Of a stretch of DNA of 64,000 nt, positions 25,543 to 39,712 are shown in pieces. Position numbers and translations under genes: made by a program. The stretch is taken from the NCBI GenBank assembly GCA_013397935.1, contig VZRN01004715.1:574964-638963 (forward strand), given 5' to 3'. Below the pieces are notes generated by a model that was given only the letters and a program-made list of their open reading frames with translations, was not told the DNA's origin and did not search any database. Source of the stretch: Dasyornis broadbenti (lineage: Eukaryota > Chordata > Aves > Passeriformes > Dasyornithidae). Numbering within the stretch: the first letter of the stretch is position 1; the number at the start of each line of letters is the position of its first letter.

Positions 25543-26771
25543 ACTGCAGTGATTAATGGCATGGACCCCACAAGATGGTGATAAATGGAGACATTTTATT
25601 GCAAAAATCCAGCGTTCTCAAACTGTTACTTTGATATGAGTTTACATGATTGTGAGGCACAACAAATGTGCTTAACCAACCACCATAAACCATGATAGGA
25701 ACACGCATCAGGTGTAACCATCCACCAACCCCACGGCGTGAGCACTTAGTGGTTCTAACAATTGTTTTCCAGTTATGTCACTTGTTTTTCACCTCTAGTT
25801 TAGCTGAGTCATTCCCAGAATGCTCTCTGGTTAGCCAAAGTAGCAGAAGTGAGCAAGGATTTTACAAGGGCAACAAGACCCTCATTTTGTAAGGCCTTTC
25901 TGCTCCGCAACACAACACAGTAGGTAGGATTATGGCTTATTAGAAGAATAATGTTTTCCTATCACAGTAACAACTGCAGAAAATTAAAGACAAACAACTA
26001 TTCTTAGTAAATTATAAACATATTCTTCCATAAAATGTTTGTAATTAGCTGGTATTATGATTTAGAATAAGCAATTTCTTAAATTTAGGAGAATTCCACT
26101 GCAAGAAAGAAATGTAGATATTCTAACATGTTTATTGGCATGAAAATTGTACTGATAATAAAGCAAACAGCTTATAAAAGAAATAGAACAACAAAATAAT
26201 AGAAACACCAATTACAGCTAGAAAATTATGTAGATTTTTCTTAACATAATTAACTAATCAACAAAAAAAAAGATTGGCTGTTATGTGCAAGCAATACAAT
26301 ATTATCATAAAAAATTACAAATAGAAAAAATGCAACTACGTTATAAGCACCCATTTTATATTTAGTTCCTGTAAGAACAGAGTGTTTCCACTGCAGTGTA
26401 TTCAGCATCCCCATTCCCTGACTGGTATTCCGTTGGGTTCCAGTCTATATCACACCAACAAGGCTTAAATTAGTGAAAATAGGAATATGCTAAAATCAAA
26501 AAGATCCCAAATGAAGTGTATTTTATTCTTGTTAGACTAAGCCTTTTGGATTTGCTGTATTCCATTAAAATATTTTAAATCTCCAAAAGCTCTTCTATAC
26601 TCATCCGAAACGGAGTTAGCCAAACAAGAGTCACTGCCAAATTATTTTATTTTATAGTAGTTAATTGCTTAATTTACCCATAGGTACATGTTCTCCTGCT
26701 GTCTAAGGCAGGAACAGAAGTGTTTCTTAGTAAATATTACACACCCTTAATCATCAAAGGAAGCAAAAGTT

Positions 26772-26884
26772 TTGTTGGTTTTGTTGCACCTTTGTTCCTG
26801 AGCTACAGTACACATTCTAATAGCATATGCTACAAAGCATAAAGACTTTAGGCCTCACTTCTGGTTTTCTCTTAGTTTTATATA
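26772..26884 (-). repeat. Inverted repeat, right arm
   Basis: Reverse complement of 25381-25494, about 1.28 kb away. The shared core words on the minus strand are GAGGCCTAAA, GCATATGCTATTAGAAT and AACAAAGGTG. Similarity stops sharply at both ends of the arm. Confidence 0.85.
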
Positions 26885-28510
26885 TTACATGTGGCATTTT
26901 CTTTAATATATATGTATTTTTTTTTTAATTATTATTTACTCAGCTTTCCTTCCCATGAGAAATAATCCCCACCCCTTGGGAAGGCACTGAGAATAATTTC
27001 CAGGCACCGGGAATCTAAATGATTTCCATTTGGTAAACCGTAGCAATGCTTTCCCTGTAAATGTTTGTGTGAACTATCAGAAAAACTAGTTTACCCCTGT
27101 GAGAAAACATATATGATCAGTTGACTCTCCTGGATACAGGATTGCGGAATGCAGACTGAATAGGAATAAAAAGAAATGGGGGAGAGAAGGGAGGTGTCTT
27201 GTTCACAGTGGCATTTCAGGAAAAAAAATAACTTCCATTTGACCTGAGGACTGAGTGTTAATGAATTTGGATTTTTCTGTTAAGGCAAATGTAAAAGATT
27301 ACTTCCACTGGGGATAGGGAGCTGAACAAACTAATTCAGTTCCTGTAGTGAGACTCATAAGAATTGAATGCATCCTGTGTTAACTTAATGATTTGGTTGC
27401 TGAATGTATTAATTGGATGGCCTGTGATTTAATTCACTACTACATTTGACCTTCATTTTCTAAACAAAATATCTAATCTTTTTGGATTAACAATTGACAC
27501 TGGCTAGAATTCATGGCAATGGCCTTGTTTTTTTGTTTGTTTATTTGTTTTATATTTCTTTACAAAATCTGCAAAGCTGTATATAAAAGCAGATTAAATG
27601 AGAAATTAATAACTTGTCCTGACAGTCTTAAAAAATTACTGAAGTACATACTTTTACCTCATCAAGTAATTGATTCCCTCTCTGAATATGATAAACAGAT
27701 TTCCCAGCGAAACACAGGGGTGAAGAGAATGCAAGGGTTTTGCCAGGCTGTCTCTGATTCTAGGCTGTAAGTTTCTTTGTACCCATTGTAGGCTATCACT
27801 TCCACTTCCCTTGGACACTAGTGAATTTTCAAATAAGAATACCCTATGCATGTATGAACTTCAGCACATTGGTCATAGAGGATGTGAAAACCAAGAACTC
27901 AGTTCCCACAAACAGAACACTCATGATATTTAAATGGCTGTAACTTGTAAACACAATAACATTTTGAATATAGAAACAGTCTATAACAAACTTGTATATA
28001 AATGAAATAATTTGTAAATTATTTGTCTGTTGTAACATGCATGAAGATCATGTAAAAAGGAGAAACTAAATTATGCAAGCTTTCTACTTGGTTAGAATAT
28101 GTTGACAATAGTCAAAGTTTGCTTTTGGGTTTTTCTAGAAGTTCTTATTTTTTGCTGTAAAATCTTATAATGTAGTAAAAAAATATCAGAGCTAAAATCA
28201 CAGTATAAATCTTCACGCTTGAATTGTCATTTTAGTCTTTTGTTCAGAGACTGAATGTAAGGGTCCATACTTTTAGTCAGTGATGTTGACAAAACTGACA
28301 TATAAATGGAACAACTTACACCTGAAGTTCTTTGTGCTTTTGACAAGCTATAATGGAATTGTTTGCAAAGTTTTATTGAAGTTCCTACTTCCATTTATCT
28401 TTGTTAGCACAGTTACAGAAATCTGCGTTACAATATTCCTGCATAAATTAAACTATAACAGAATTAGACAAGGAGAGGATAAGACAATAGCATACTTTAT
28501 ACTTAAGTAA

Positions 28511-28534
28511 AAATGTTTTCGTAGGAAAACATTT
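28511..28534. repeat. Perfect 10-bp hairpin with 4-base loop
   Basis: AAATGTTTTC (28511-28520) and GAAAACATTT (28525-28534) are exact reverse complements around the loop GTAG. Short perfect palindromes occur by chance in AT-rich DNA, and no function is claimed. Confidence 0.8.
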
Positions 28535-30338
28535 ATAGATTATTACTTTGATTTTTGTAGCAATTAAATTGAGTTTATTTAACAATGCCTAAAATAATGC
28601 CTAGAACTTACAAGAATCTCTGATGAAGAGTGTTGAATAATTTGCTTTCTTTCTTTTATCAAGAGGGGAATTTCCAAGCATTAGTGAACTTTAACCCCAA
28701 TGCTTTTTCGTAACAACTGACAAGGTAGATTATTATTCCTGAATGGTTTTTTTTTCTCTTTTGTTATATGATGCATGATCAAAAAGTGTAGAGCAGTCTA
28801 AACTGTTTGCTAAATGAGCCACTAAGCTCTTAAAAGATGTTAAGCACTAATTCTCAATCCACCACAATGTTTAACTTGTGCATAAAGGTAAACATGCAAT
28901 AGGACTCCAAAGTCAAATGAAATAAAATGCTTCCGTCCATATGTTCCCACCAAAAAAGCTAACTGGAAATTATCAGGAGAGAAAGTCCTACCTTGAATTC
29001 AATTATGTTTTCATATTCATATTTTATATTGACCTTTGTAAGACTCTAAAAATTCCTGTGACCTTGGAGCTAGTGACCGACTTCAAAAATACCATAAAAC
29101 AGAAAATTCATTATAATAATGATACTGCTGTGTAATACAGCAGAAACAGCAAAAAAAAAAAGAAAAACCCAAACCCTTGGAAAATTATACAAGTTTTCGA
29201 AGAAATAGGAAAACTAATTGTTTCTGTCTGTTTGAAGTCTAACTGTAAGAGTATTCATGTGACTGACTTTCAAAATGATGCAACTTAAATGATAAACAAA
29301 ATATCCAAAATGTGCCAGCACATATTAAACTATAGGTTCCTAATAAACCTAGAAGGTTAAGACAACTACAGGTGAAGAATATATTGCAGAATTAAACTGA
29401 ACATCCTTTTAAAGAGAGAACAGCCTGAATCAGTTAACCTTTCCTGACTCAGTACTGTCTGCTGTCCATTGTCCTGTGCTACCTTCTCCCCACATTTAAA
29501 CCTCTGCAATCCTGAAGAAAATGACTCATGCCTTGACTCCAGATACTTGACTAAATTATTTAACTGACTGAAATTGGCTCACTTAAAATACATTTAATAT
29601 TTAATTGTTTAACTCTTTTTGTGAAAGTTCACTTCTTTAAGCTTACTTGAAAATCATGCAATGGTGTGGGATATTCATCACTAGACACCATAGTGTGGAT
29701 AAGACCCTACCTAAATGGCAAGAAAGCCAAAAGAAGATGGGCAAAATATAATCAATATTCCAGAAAAAACCACAACATTTTCCCAAGATGAACGTTTTAA
29801 TGATTTCTTTTACCCTGCCTGTGTCAAACTAGATGAAAAATAGCTATGTTAAAGAAAATCAAAATATATATTGTATAAGCCAAACACTTTTAAAGCTCTA
29901 TTCAAAATGTTAACTAAACATATTTGATTGTTTTATAATACAGAAGAACAAATTATATTTCCTGCTTTAATTTTCAAGCCATTCAACATAATTTCTCTTA
30001 GACTAAGTCTGTCTGTTGTTGTTAATAAAAAGTATGTGGTAAATCCTAAATCTTGTCATTTTTTGTGGTTAGCTGACAGCATACTGAATATTTTCCCTTA
30101 AACATTTTCTAGTTCTCTTTCTATCCGGTCTTGCCTCATAAGGTTATGCTTTATGACAAAAGCTCCTACTTAAGTGAAAATACAGCTCCTTCAACAGAGG
30201 AAGCTACAGTATTTAAGAGGAATAGAAAGAAAAAGATGTCCTTTTATATAAAAGTTCTAAATTCAGAGCTATTCCTTTGAGTTTGGGTGAGAGACCTCCA
30301 TTGGCTGGGGAAAGAAGTAGTTTTCCTTTCTTTTTTAA

Positions 30339-30354
30339 TTTTTTTTTTTTTTTT
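30339..30354. repeat. Poly-T run (16 bases)
   Basis: T homopolymer followed by AATAAATTAG, with no element body recognised on either side. Confidence 0.85.
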
Positions 30355-33300
30355 AATAAATTAGCATTTAAGAACTATTTCTAAATAAGTTTGGACAAAT
30401 TAAGCTAAAATGAAAATACAGAAACCTGAAAACAAGGCAAGAATTTCAGGAAATGTTCATGGATACAGAACAACAACAAAAAGGGTATTAAAAATACTTC
30501 ATAATTTCTTCACAGTCATTCTAGTCCTGCAGTCTGTTTTGGCTGCATCACTGCTAGCAAAAAGAAGGATTTTAAGAATATAAGCACAGATCTTTATCTC
30601 CTTATCTTACTTTAAATATATTAGAAGCAAAAATACTTTTTCTTCTCCATCCTCTGATTTCCACAATCATTACTGTTTAAAAAAATTTATCGATATGCAA
30701 TCATCACCAGAGATGTTTTTGGTACCAGCACTAAAAATTCCCTGTACCCGTAAGACTTTCTCTCCCTTACTGTTGGTACAGACCTGTCAGATGCTGAAAC
30801 AATCCTGGTTACTGGAAACTCAGTTCCTTTGTAGCCAAAGGGAGTTTTTCCACAGGATTTGACAAGGCCAAAAATCCACCTTATAAATTAAATCAAACAT
30901 TTATGAAAGCCTTTCAAAATTTCAACTGTTTCTCATGGTTTTGGGATCCTGAAAAAAGCCTGAATTTGCACAGCAGGAATTCAGCTCTCTTTATTAGAAA
31001 GACCTTGAATCTGTTTACTTTTACAAAAAGCCAGATATACCTGAATTATCTTTTAGGTATGTCCTTCTTCTGATTGCTATTGTCTCCTGTTGTGTTATGC
31101 TTTTCTTCAGAAGACACTTGCTAGTGAATAACTTTAGTATTTGAATATCAGCTTGGCGGGAGCTTTGTATTTCAGGACACACTTTCTATAAAATTTATAA
31201 ATGTGTTCATCAAGACAGCAGTGCTCCATTGCAGGGGATCACTCATTATTATGTGCGCAAAATAATGTATAAAAGATTTATCTCAGGGTTGATACATCCA
31301 GTTGGGAGTCTGAAGAAACCAAATTTCTCCTGCTGTGACACAGAGCAGGGCAACTTAGACACAGTTTGTGATCTGAAATGGGTTGCTGTGCTGGTTGTCC
31401 ACCCAGCTTGCCTGAATTTTTCGAGTGACTGTGCTTCTATGGGTGCATTTCCTACAGTCACGCAAGCTGCAGAGGCAGGAAGAAGTAATGCTTCAGATTT
31501 GATACAGTGATAAGCCTGATACTTTAAATTGGTACACTTTCTCAGACCACTTTTCACCCATTTACTACTCTAATCTATTTCAGACTGCAGCAATGACTGC
31601 ACTAACCAGTCCTTCCCCTCAAAGTTTGTTCACAATTATGAGCAGATATGAAAATTTAAATTATTTTCAGGTTTCCCTCAGTATCTGTATCAAATGATCG
31701 CTAACACATACTACATCCATATTTCCTCTTCAAATACTTCTATTCCATAAAACACAATTTAATATAAAGCAGGAATTTTTTAAACTATATTTGTTATTGA
31801 CAGCAAACTTATGCTTCTAAAGATGACACCCATCATCTAGCCCATGCATAATTTTTAAAATTATAACTTCTGTTTCAAATCTGTACAAATTGTCTATTAT
31901 CATGCAAGAAAACAGATCCAACTCAGTAAGAGTGAGTTGGGTTTTTCCTACTGGCTTCAGCAGAAATAGGATTTTCATTCATTATATGTCTTTGATAAAT
32001 CCAGAAAGAGTTTTCAAAAGATGTCTTACAACACAGTAACTCTTTGTACTTAAAGATCACTTAGAAATTTTCTTCTTAATATATACATAATTAGAATTTT
32101 GCTTTTAAGTGCAATACTTGTTAATAAATTAAATATAGGTTTTAATAGGTTAGTTGTTCAAAGTTAAACTACATTTTTAGGAAAACTGTCTCTGTGGCAA
32201 TTGGTGTCACTAACAAACCAAAAAGTTACTTTGAGCAAAATGTTCCTAGCTTTCATCTAAAGTAAAGTTCATATCCAGCATGTTTCTGAAGCTATAATCC
32301 TCAGTTATTTAAAATACAGACCACTGAATTTCTAACTTATTATTTAACAAACTGCTACTTAAAGCTTTTTTTTCTTCATTACCAAGAGCAATACTGAGTC
32401 TTTCTCTTTTATTGTTATTTCATATAGCATTCTACCTAACTAATGGAATCACAGCATAATACCACCCTCAATTTTGGCAATACAGTAGGAAATCTAATCT
32501 GATTAAGTAGAGACTTATACTTTGAACCCTGTGATTCCTATTATCTTATTTTTGTTGGCATTAGGCAAAAGGTGCCCCTCAGTAAAACTAAATCAAGCAA
32601 TTGAGAATTGAATATTAGCCAGTATTCTGTTTCAGTTTACATTCACTGGTATAAGTCATTGTGCTAGAGATATTACTTTCATCTTCTCCAAAATCTTTGG
32701 CTAGATCATCATCACCTTTATTAGTACTGAAAGCTAAATTTTAGCTTTTTTTATGGGTACATGAAAGATTAAAGATAATTTGCAGGGTAATTTGTATTGT
32801 TGTCTGGAGTATTAAAACTTCAACAAAAATTGAGGAACATATTTAACAGTGAAAATCCTATTTTAGCTCTCTTTTTCAGCACTCTACTTGAAGTTCCCAT
32901 TAACCTTAATAGTGCCATCAGACAACTTTTTGATTGGATGAAATATTCTTCCAACAGAAAAGGCTAGATTTCGGTGTGATGAATCCCATAAGCAGTGTTA
33001 GCAGGTTCAAAAGTCTGACAGAACTAATACATCAACAGATTCTATACAGCAGACAGAGTGCCTGATTGGCATACAAAGTACAGGGAGACCTTTGTCAATA
33101 TAATATCCTCTCCCAACATCTTTTGTTATGTTAAAATATTCTTGTCTCTCTCCAAAAATGCCTCAAAAGCTCTGCATAAACCTACTATAAATCCAGAAGG
33201 TATCAAAACTCCTAAGAAAAATTCTGTCAAAATCGGGCTTTGTTTTTGAGTGCAGACTCCTGTGATGTCAAGCAGACACCTTGAAGGGTACTGGGCTAGA

Positions 33301-34400
33301 AAGTCTCCATAACTTTATCTGCTAAACTGTGGACCAGTATTTATGGAATGATATACTTTTTGATTTTGGTTAGTTTTCTTATCCTCTGGGAAGTTGTTTC
33401 CCTGTATATTGACTGTTAGTTATGTGGCTGTTCAGAGACAGCACAGGTGTGGCATGCCCTTCTGTCATATGTCGACTATATGTCAAATTTTTTGTGATTA
33501 TTATGAAGTGAAAGCCACCTTCAACACAGAATAAGCTCATACAGAAACAAGGAAATTACTTTATTTGTGATCATAGCTGAAATGGAATGACAGTAGAAAA
33601 GTCAAAGTTGAGCACTAGGGAAGCAGATATACAACAGTCTACTTACTGTTCAGAAATGATGAAGGCAATTTAAAAAGAAAAAACACATGGCAGACTGTCT
33701 GCAATGTGAACTGAACTTCAGTTTAGTAGCTTGAATTGATATTTTAGGAGGATGAACTTAGGAGGCAAGATCAAACTTGAAATTACTCTCATTTCCTGGA
33801 GAGGAAAAAAAAAAGGTATCATTAAGAATTAAAATCCCTCATTTGAATGTCATAGAACATAATTAAGAATTTATGTTTTGTGATGCGTCAGTGGAGCATT
33901 AATTTTTTTTTATCAAGCCACAGAGTTCAAACAACTGACCATACTAAGGCATATTTTCTTAAAGACACATTTTCTCACTTGAAATTCAGTTATTTCCTAG
34001 GTAGATTTTCAGTGGTTAACAAATGTGTAGGGGTTATAGTCTGCATCGTCTGTTAAGTGACATTGAAACTGCTCTCAGATTCTTTTTTTAAAATCCCAGA
34101 CAGTGAGAATTATAATTCTCCTGTAATTTCTACAGATATTCTGTTTCATGTAAACTATTTTTTAAGATTGAAAAAATATTTAAGAACACCAGAGATAAAG
34201 ATTTCTTTTTCAAATGTGGGTCATCCATAATCTTGTGAGAAGAGTGATGAAAAATAAAAAAATTAACCTAATTATATTTTTCTCATAAATTACCAGAGAA
34301 GAAAATTTTCCTAAGGGATGAAAATATTAAAACATACAGTTAGTTTTAAAGCTAGCTTTTATTCCTATTTTTCTTCAATTATCTACATCATATCCTATTA

Positions 34401-37400
34401 ATGGAAATGGCACTTAAAGCTAAGCAGGGGTTATTTTCTACAAATTTTCTGCCACTGCAGCAGAGCAGCATGCATGTCCCCTCTTATTAATTTGGTGTTT
34501 TGCATATGTACATAAAAGGTTGCTACGATTTTGTCAGACGTCATTGTATTGAATATTATGAATACTTCCTTTTTAAGTTATTTTTCATCCTGAATTTGTC
34601 TTAATCGGCTGAATGCTCAGCTGTTACACAATGGCATACAGTACAAGTCAAGATGGCAGAGACAGTGGCTGTGACTGTTTATAATCTGATAGTGTGGAAA
34701 ACAGTGGCAAGGATTGTTATTGAAGTCCTTATTATACCTGTATTGAAAAGAAATAACAAGGTTTGGGCAACTCAAACAGAAAGAACGGAAAAATTTACAA
34801 GATCTTTTATGAAGAGTTTATTTCTAAACATTTTTCCCTGCTAACTTTGCCTATCATTCTATTGCAAAGATTTTAGCTGTGACCTCCTGTATTTTGTTAG
34901 AGATCAAAAATCATGTACATGAATGTATGCAGGTGCAAAAGAGTTGTGAAATTTAATTAGGTCCAATTGATTTAAAAATAGGATAGAGAAATTAAGGCGA
35001 TAATGACTGCCATAAGCAAACTTTCCATTTATACTTTAAAGCACAGCTTCTCTGTTCTGTCCCCTTCTCTATAACTTTATTTGATTAAGTAGTTCTATTC
35101 TGATCTTATACTGAAAATAACGAACAATGGAAATTTAGTCTCTGTTAGTGTGAGGGGTTTTCAGTCTGCCACGGGGCAAATTCTGCTCAGTGTCAAGGGC
35201 ATAAGTAAAGGCAGAGAATGGGCTCATTTTATGTTCCAGTTCCATGAAAAAAATCAAACTTGTTCAGTCGTGAATATCTTTTCTACCCAAATATCCTATT
35301 AATTAAAGAACTGTGCTCTGCTCTTTTCCTCCAGGACCCCAAACCTCATAAATTTTGGTTCTTTGGGTTCAAAGTGATCTCAAATTCATTTCTCCCTAAT
35401 CGGTTAGCTCATTAAGCAATTTTTAACCACCTTATGTAATAGCTTTTATGTTAAATAAATTATAATAAGGAATCAATAGTAAAGCTAGCCTGATCAGAAA
35501 GAGGATCAAAGCTTTATACACAGATTATTGGCTGTATGTCCTTGGAGTGTGATCTCTATGAAATTAAGGGCAGATGCTTAATAGTCTACAAAGTAATTTT
35601 TATATTACAAGTACACAGTTATGTGACCAGTCTCATGTGCCTCTGGGTTTTCAAACAGCTGCAAGAACTGGTGAAAACTCAGATAAGTACACGTAAGAAA
35701 CTCAAAACAGCTCAAGTTACTTAAATCTTATTTTTTGGATGTTCAAATTTTTAATGAATTTGTAGACAATGGCATAAACAAACACTTCTAAACTTTTACT
35801 TAAATAACTGTCTTTTTTAATGTATAACTTTTCACACAGTCGTTCCTTCAGCATTTACATTCTCTAATGTGATAAATTATATCAAGTTTCTAATTTTCAA
35901 GCAGTACATAAAATATGTTACTTTTCCGGGAAATTGGGCAATGTTCATATTGGTTTTAATATTTAAAGAATAGTATAAATGTGCCAATTCACCACTTCTT
36001 GTATGCAAGCAATGGAAAAAAAACAGGAGGAAAAAAGCTAAGGTTCTTTTGTAGAAAAAAAATCACCCAGAACACAAACAATTCTTGCTTAAAGTTATTC
36101 TTCTCTGGAGCGCAACTTTCTAAAGTGCGTTGGGGGCTACAGCTTTTGTTATCTTAGTGATTTTCAGGTAATATCTGCTTTGTGTACAAGCAGAAGGACA
36201 GTTTAGTCTAATTGCCAGCTCTGCTCAAGCTGTGACCTGAAAGTGAAGAAGCCAAGGTTTGGTCTGGTCTGGTTTGACTTTATTTTGCTTGGACTTTTTA
36301 ATACTGACTCAGGTATCACCAGTAATAAAGTTTCTGTAACAGAAACTTGACTTCTAAATTAGTTGACGGTAAGAGAGACAGAATAGAGTAAACATTCTTT
36401 TCTTCCACAGTCTTCTTTACAGCAAACAAATCTATTGAAAGCTTTCTTACTAAAAGCAACAGATTCTGAATGCTTAGGGGTAAGTATCTTCAGAGGGGAA
36501 CTGACCCTAGAGGGTTACAAGAAATGTTCAACCCTCACAACTCCCAGCCTTAGTCACCCTTGCTTCCTTGAAGCACTTGATATTATTTCTCTCTGTTCTC
36601 AAAATGAGAAAATAGCTCATGGGAATTGTTTCTTTGCTGTACCCAAGTAATCAAGCTTCAGAAACAAATGAATACAACAGAACAAGTGGAAATAGAACAG
36701 CTCACTTCTTCTGTAAGCTTTTATTTTATTGTCACAGCAAACCCGTGTCTCATCACCTGCTACTTTCAATCATCTGGTGGAGAAAGGGCATTTCATGTTC
36801 ATACTCTCTGATATACACAGGGACTGGAGCTGGTATACACAGGGAACTGATACTCTGATTTCCTTCTGTTATAAAAACTTCCAGAATAATGGCTGTAATT
36901 TTCATTTCGAGTCCAAGTGTTTTCCATTTCTGAATGCTTCAAACTGATATTCTAATATGAACGTGTTTAATAATTTTTTTGTGTGGTTGAAAAATTGACA
37001 GTTTTAACTTTAGAACGAGAAGATCAAGTACTGTTCTCTTAACTGGGCACTGTGGTTAGCCGTTACAATTTTTATATCATGCGCCTTCTGTGTTTCCCTA
37101 AGTTGTTGGTCCACTGTATAGTTACTGAGCACTGAAAGTTATGTTTCAAGATCTCTGCTGTTCAGAACCTCTCTCCAAAGATAGTTCACTACTATGTACA
37201 GAAAGCCATTGCTACATGCAGCATGCCAGGAAGTCAGGCAAGAGATTTTCAAATACCATGATAAAGATGAGGCTGTTTCCAAGTGTCTAATCTAGCATGT
37301 CCAGATCAGTGCTATTCAACTTCTAAATTATCATCCACGCCATAATAATAGTCAGCCCTGAGGCTGATCTGCAATCTTAATTAAACTGTTGTGAAGTCAG

Positions 37401-39659
37401 TTCACAATAATGAATTAATTATCTGTGGTAGTGTCCCTAAATTTCAGAGAAAGGCCCACTTCTCAATTGGCAAGGACTCAGCAGAAGTCCATAGATAGTT
37501 ATCATGGCTGAGCTGACAGCTAAGTGGTTTTCAGTGCTGCATGCACCCAGTCAGGGCCAGTTGCTGCTGCTCTAAATCCAATGCTTTTATTCTCTCTCTG
37601 AACTCAGTTTATGAAGATTCAGAGTGCAGGTGTTCATGGCTCTCTTAAAAAGTTCTCAATGCCACTTTGTACAGAAAGTTCACATTGGAACTTAAGGTCT
37701 TGGACATTCTTCATATCTCTATGAAGTAAGCATGTTTGCATATTATTTCAAAGTTGAAGACTGAAAATTATTTCTGTTTCATTTCTGAGAGTTTTATTGT
37801 ACTGAGTGAATCTGGATAGTGGCAGAAAAATGTCTGATATGTAATACTGTGCAAACATCAGTTTTCAGATATCTGGAGAGAAATCACTGACAGATTAAAA
37901 AACTATCTTCTCACACATGTAATTCAGCAACAAACAAAACTTTTTGAGTTGCCGTTAATTAGAAATATAGGTCATAAAAATATTTCCCAAATACTGCCAC
38001 CAACATAATGTGTTATGTACCAATGCTTCTTTTCCCATGTTAATAGCTTCTTCTTTCACTTAGCCTCAGTCTCAAAAGTTGTTGTACAACAAAAAATTAT
38101 AGAGTTCATTAAGGGAAATAGAACACAATAAATATTGCAATTCTTTTTGTTCTGGTCTGATTTTGATTATCCTTCCCCTAAACAGATGGCAAAATCAATT
38201 CCCATGTGAGACAGAATCTTCCCTTACAGAGATGTCCTCTTCGGTGCTTTATCCACCCATCACCCAGCAAGGAGAATTGCCTTGCTCTGGTGTGTAGCCT
38301 GAGCTCTCTCTCATGTTTCCAGTTCTAGACCAGGGTAGGCTGAGCTCTCTCTTTCATCCGGAGGGTTTGGGTTAAAAAATGCCCTGCTGATCTACACCAG
38401 GAATCGCACACGCAGTCTTCATTTTACACATTTCAGTTTCTTTGCCTTGGTGATTTAAACTTTTTGTGAGGCTCTATATGCTTTTATTTACTTCAAGCCT
38501 TATACCATTTAATTATCTCTTTGCTGTTATATCACAGAACCAGGATAGGAAATTTCTTTGTTTTATTTTTTCATCTATGCTTATTTGATCATTCATTATT
38601 TCATATACATTTCTGGTTTCCATTTTTTCTTTTCAGAAAAACACTGCAGTCTTTTCACATTCCTATTAATTTGTCAATGTCCTTGAACATTCTTATTTTG
38701 TCTGAATTCCCCATATTTCTCCCTTTATTTTTTTGTTACAGTGGTTAGCAAATTCATTTTGCATTTAACAAATTATTTACAAGTATTTGGCCACCTCTAT
38801 ATTCCCAACTGTAAAGTGTCTTCACTTTTTTTTTAATACACTGAGCAGATTATTTTTCTGAAACTGCATAACTGATTTATCAATCATTTATATTTGGATA
38901 TTTGTCATTAAAGTTCTTATAAAACTGCCATCAAACCTCTGAAAAGCAGATCTCCTCTGTGAATAGATAAAGTATGAATAGATCAAATACATTCTGTGAA
39001 TAATATTACAGCCAAATGGTAAGTTTAAATAGGGCAAACTATTCATAGATGGGACATTTTTAAAATAAGGCTCTGTGACCTAAGAAATTTTAAAATTTGT
39101 CAAAATTAAGATTTTTTCAATTCTTAGATTATAAAAAAGAATACATCCCCTCAGCAACTTATTCAATAGCTGTATAAATTCAATGTGAGAGGTTTTAGTG
39201 CAGAATGACAGGAACACGTTGAACTGGACAGTCATAAGGGACAAACCTTTAAAATTAGATGCTCATATTAGACTTCTTAATGTTTGTTGGCTATCAAGAG
39301 CAGAGGGAGGAAACTCAAAAAATTACATGGCTATCTAAGCCATTCCCAGGGATTTTGCACAATGCCCAAAAGGCACTTAATATCTTTCAAGTTCAAAGTG
39401 CTACCTAAGTCCTTTAACCATCTTTAGAAATTTTACCCTTAAAAGAATGGCCTGTTATGCAAAGTTGCTGTTCCTTCTATTGAAACTGAAACAATGGGAG
39501 TAGGATTTTAATTTTAAGCAGTAATTTAAAAGATGGAATGTTAAACAATAATAATTCAACCAGCTTTAGCCACAAAATAACCTTTCCTGCCTCTTCTTTC
39601 CTTCTTCTTTTTTTTCTCTTTAGCATTTCCCTAAAAAACTGTGTCTCCTCCAAAAAAAA
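34401..39659. other. Unique AT-rich non-coding stretch
   Basis: No gene or known repeat. A slightly GC-richer patch lies at 38220-38420, where GAGCTCTCTCT occurs twice about 58 bases apart. Overlapping plus-strand frames of 60-79 codons at 36435-36947 have no domain. Confidence 0.5.
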
Positions 39660-39712
39660 NNNNNNNNNNNNNNNNNNNNNNNNNNNNNNNNNNNNNNNNN
39701 NNNNNNNNNNNN
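39660..39712. other. Assembly gap (53 N)
   Basis: The gap starts directly after an A8 run and ends before GGGG, so a homopolymer-rich tract probably stopped the assembly. Confidence 0.99.

Larger units (their letters stand above)
25010..26884. repeat. Composite repeat cluster of unknown family
   Basis: The left part (25010-25150) is clearly GC-richer than its surroundings. It is followed by several related blocks: a 45-base direct repeat (25312-25357 and 25498-25542, about 42 of 46 aligned bases identical), a partial third-type repeat of CAACxCAGTAGGTAGGAT (25354-25381 and 25913-25940), and a pair of about 114-base inverted arms (25381-25494 versus 26772-26884). It is not CR1 and I recognise no LTR. 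Candidates are an old DNA transposon or foldback element, or a locally rearranged LTR element. There is no protein evidence: the 66-codon frame at 25692-25892 has no domain. Confidence 0.6.
26885..34400. other. Unique AT-rich non-coding stretch
   Basis: No recognised transposon or gene. It contains a 10-bp hairpin (28511-28534), a 16-base T run (30339-30354), an 8-bp hairpin (31918-31940) and a GC-richer segment at about 31200-31560 where both strands are open for 93 and 102 codons without recognisable products. Confidence 0.5.

Noticed and set aside
31918..31945. 8-bp hairpin CCAACTCA/TGAGTTGG followed by a T run, like a bacterial intrinsic terminator
   Set aside because: The window is vertebrate DNA, where such structures do not terminate RNA polymerase II; short hairpins are common by chance.
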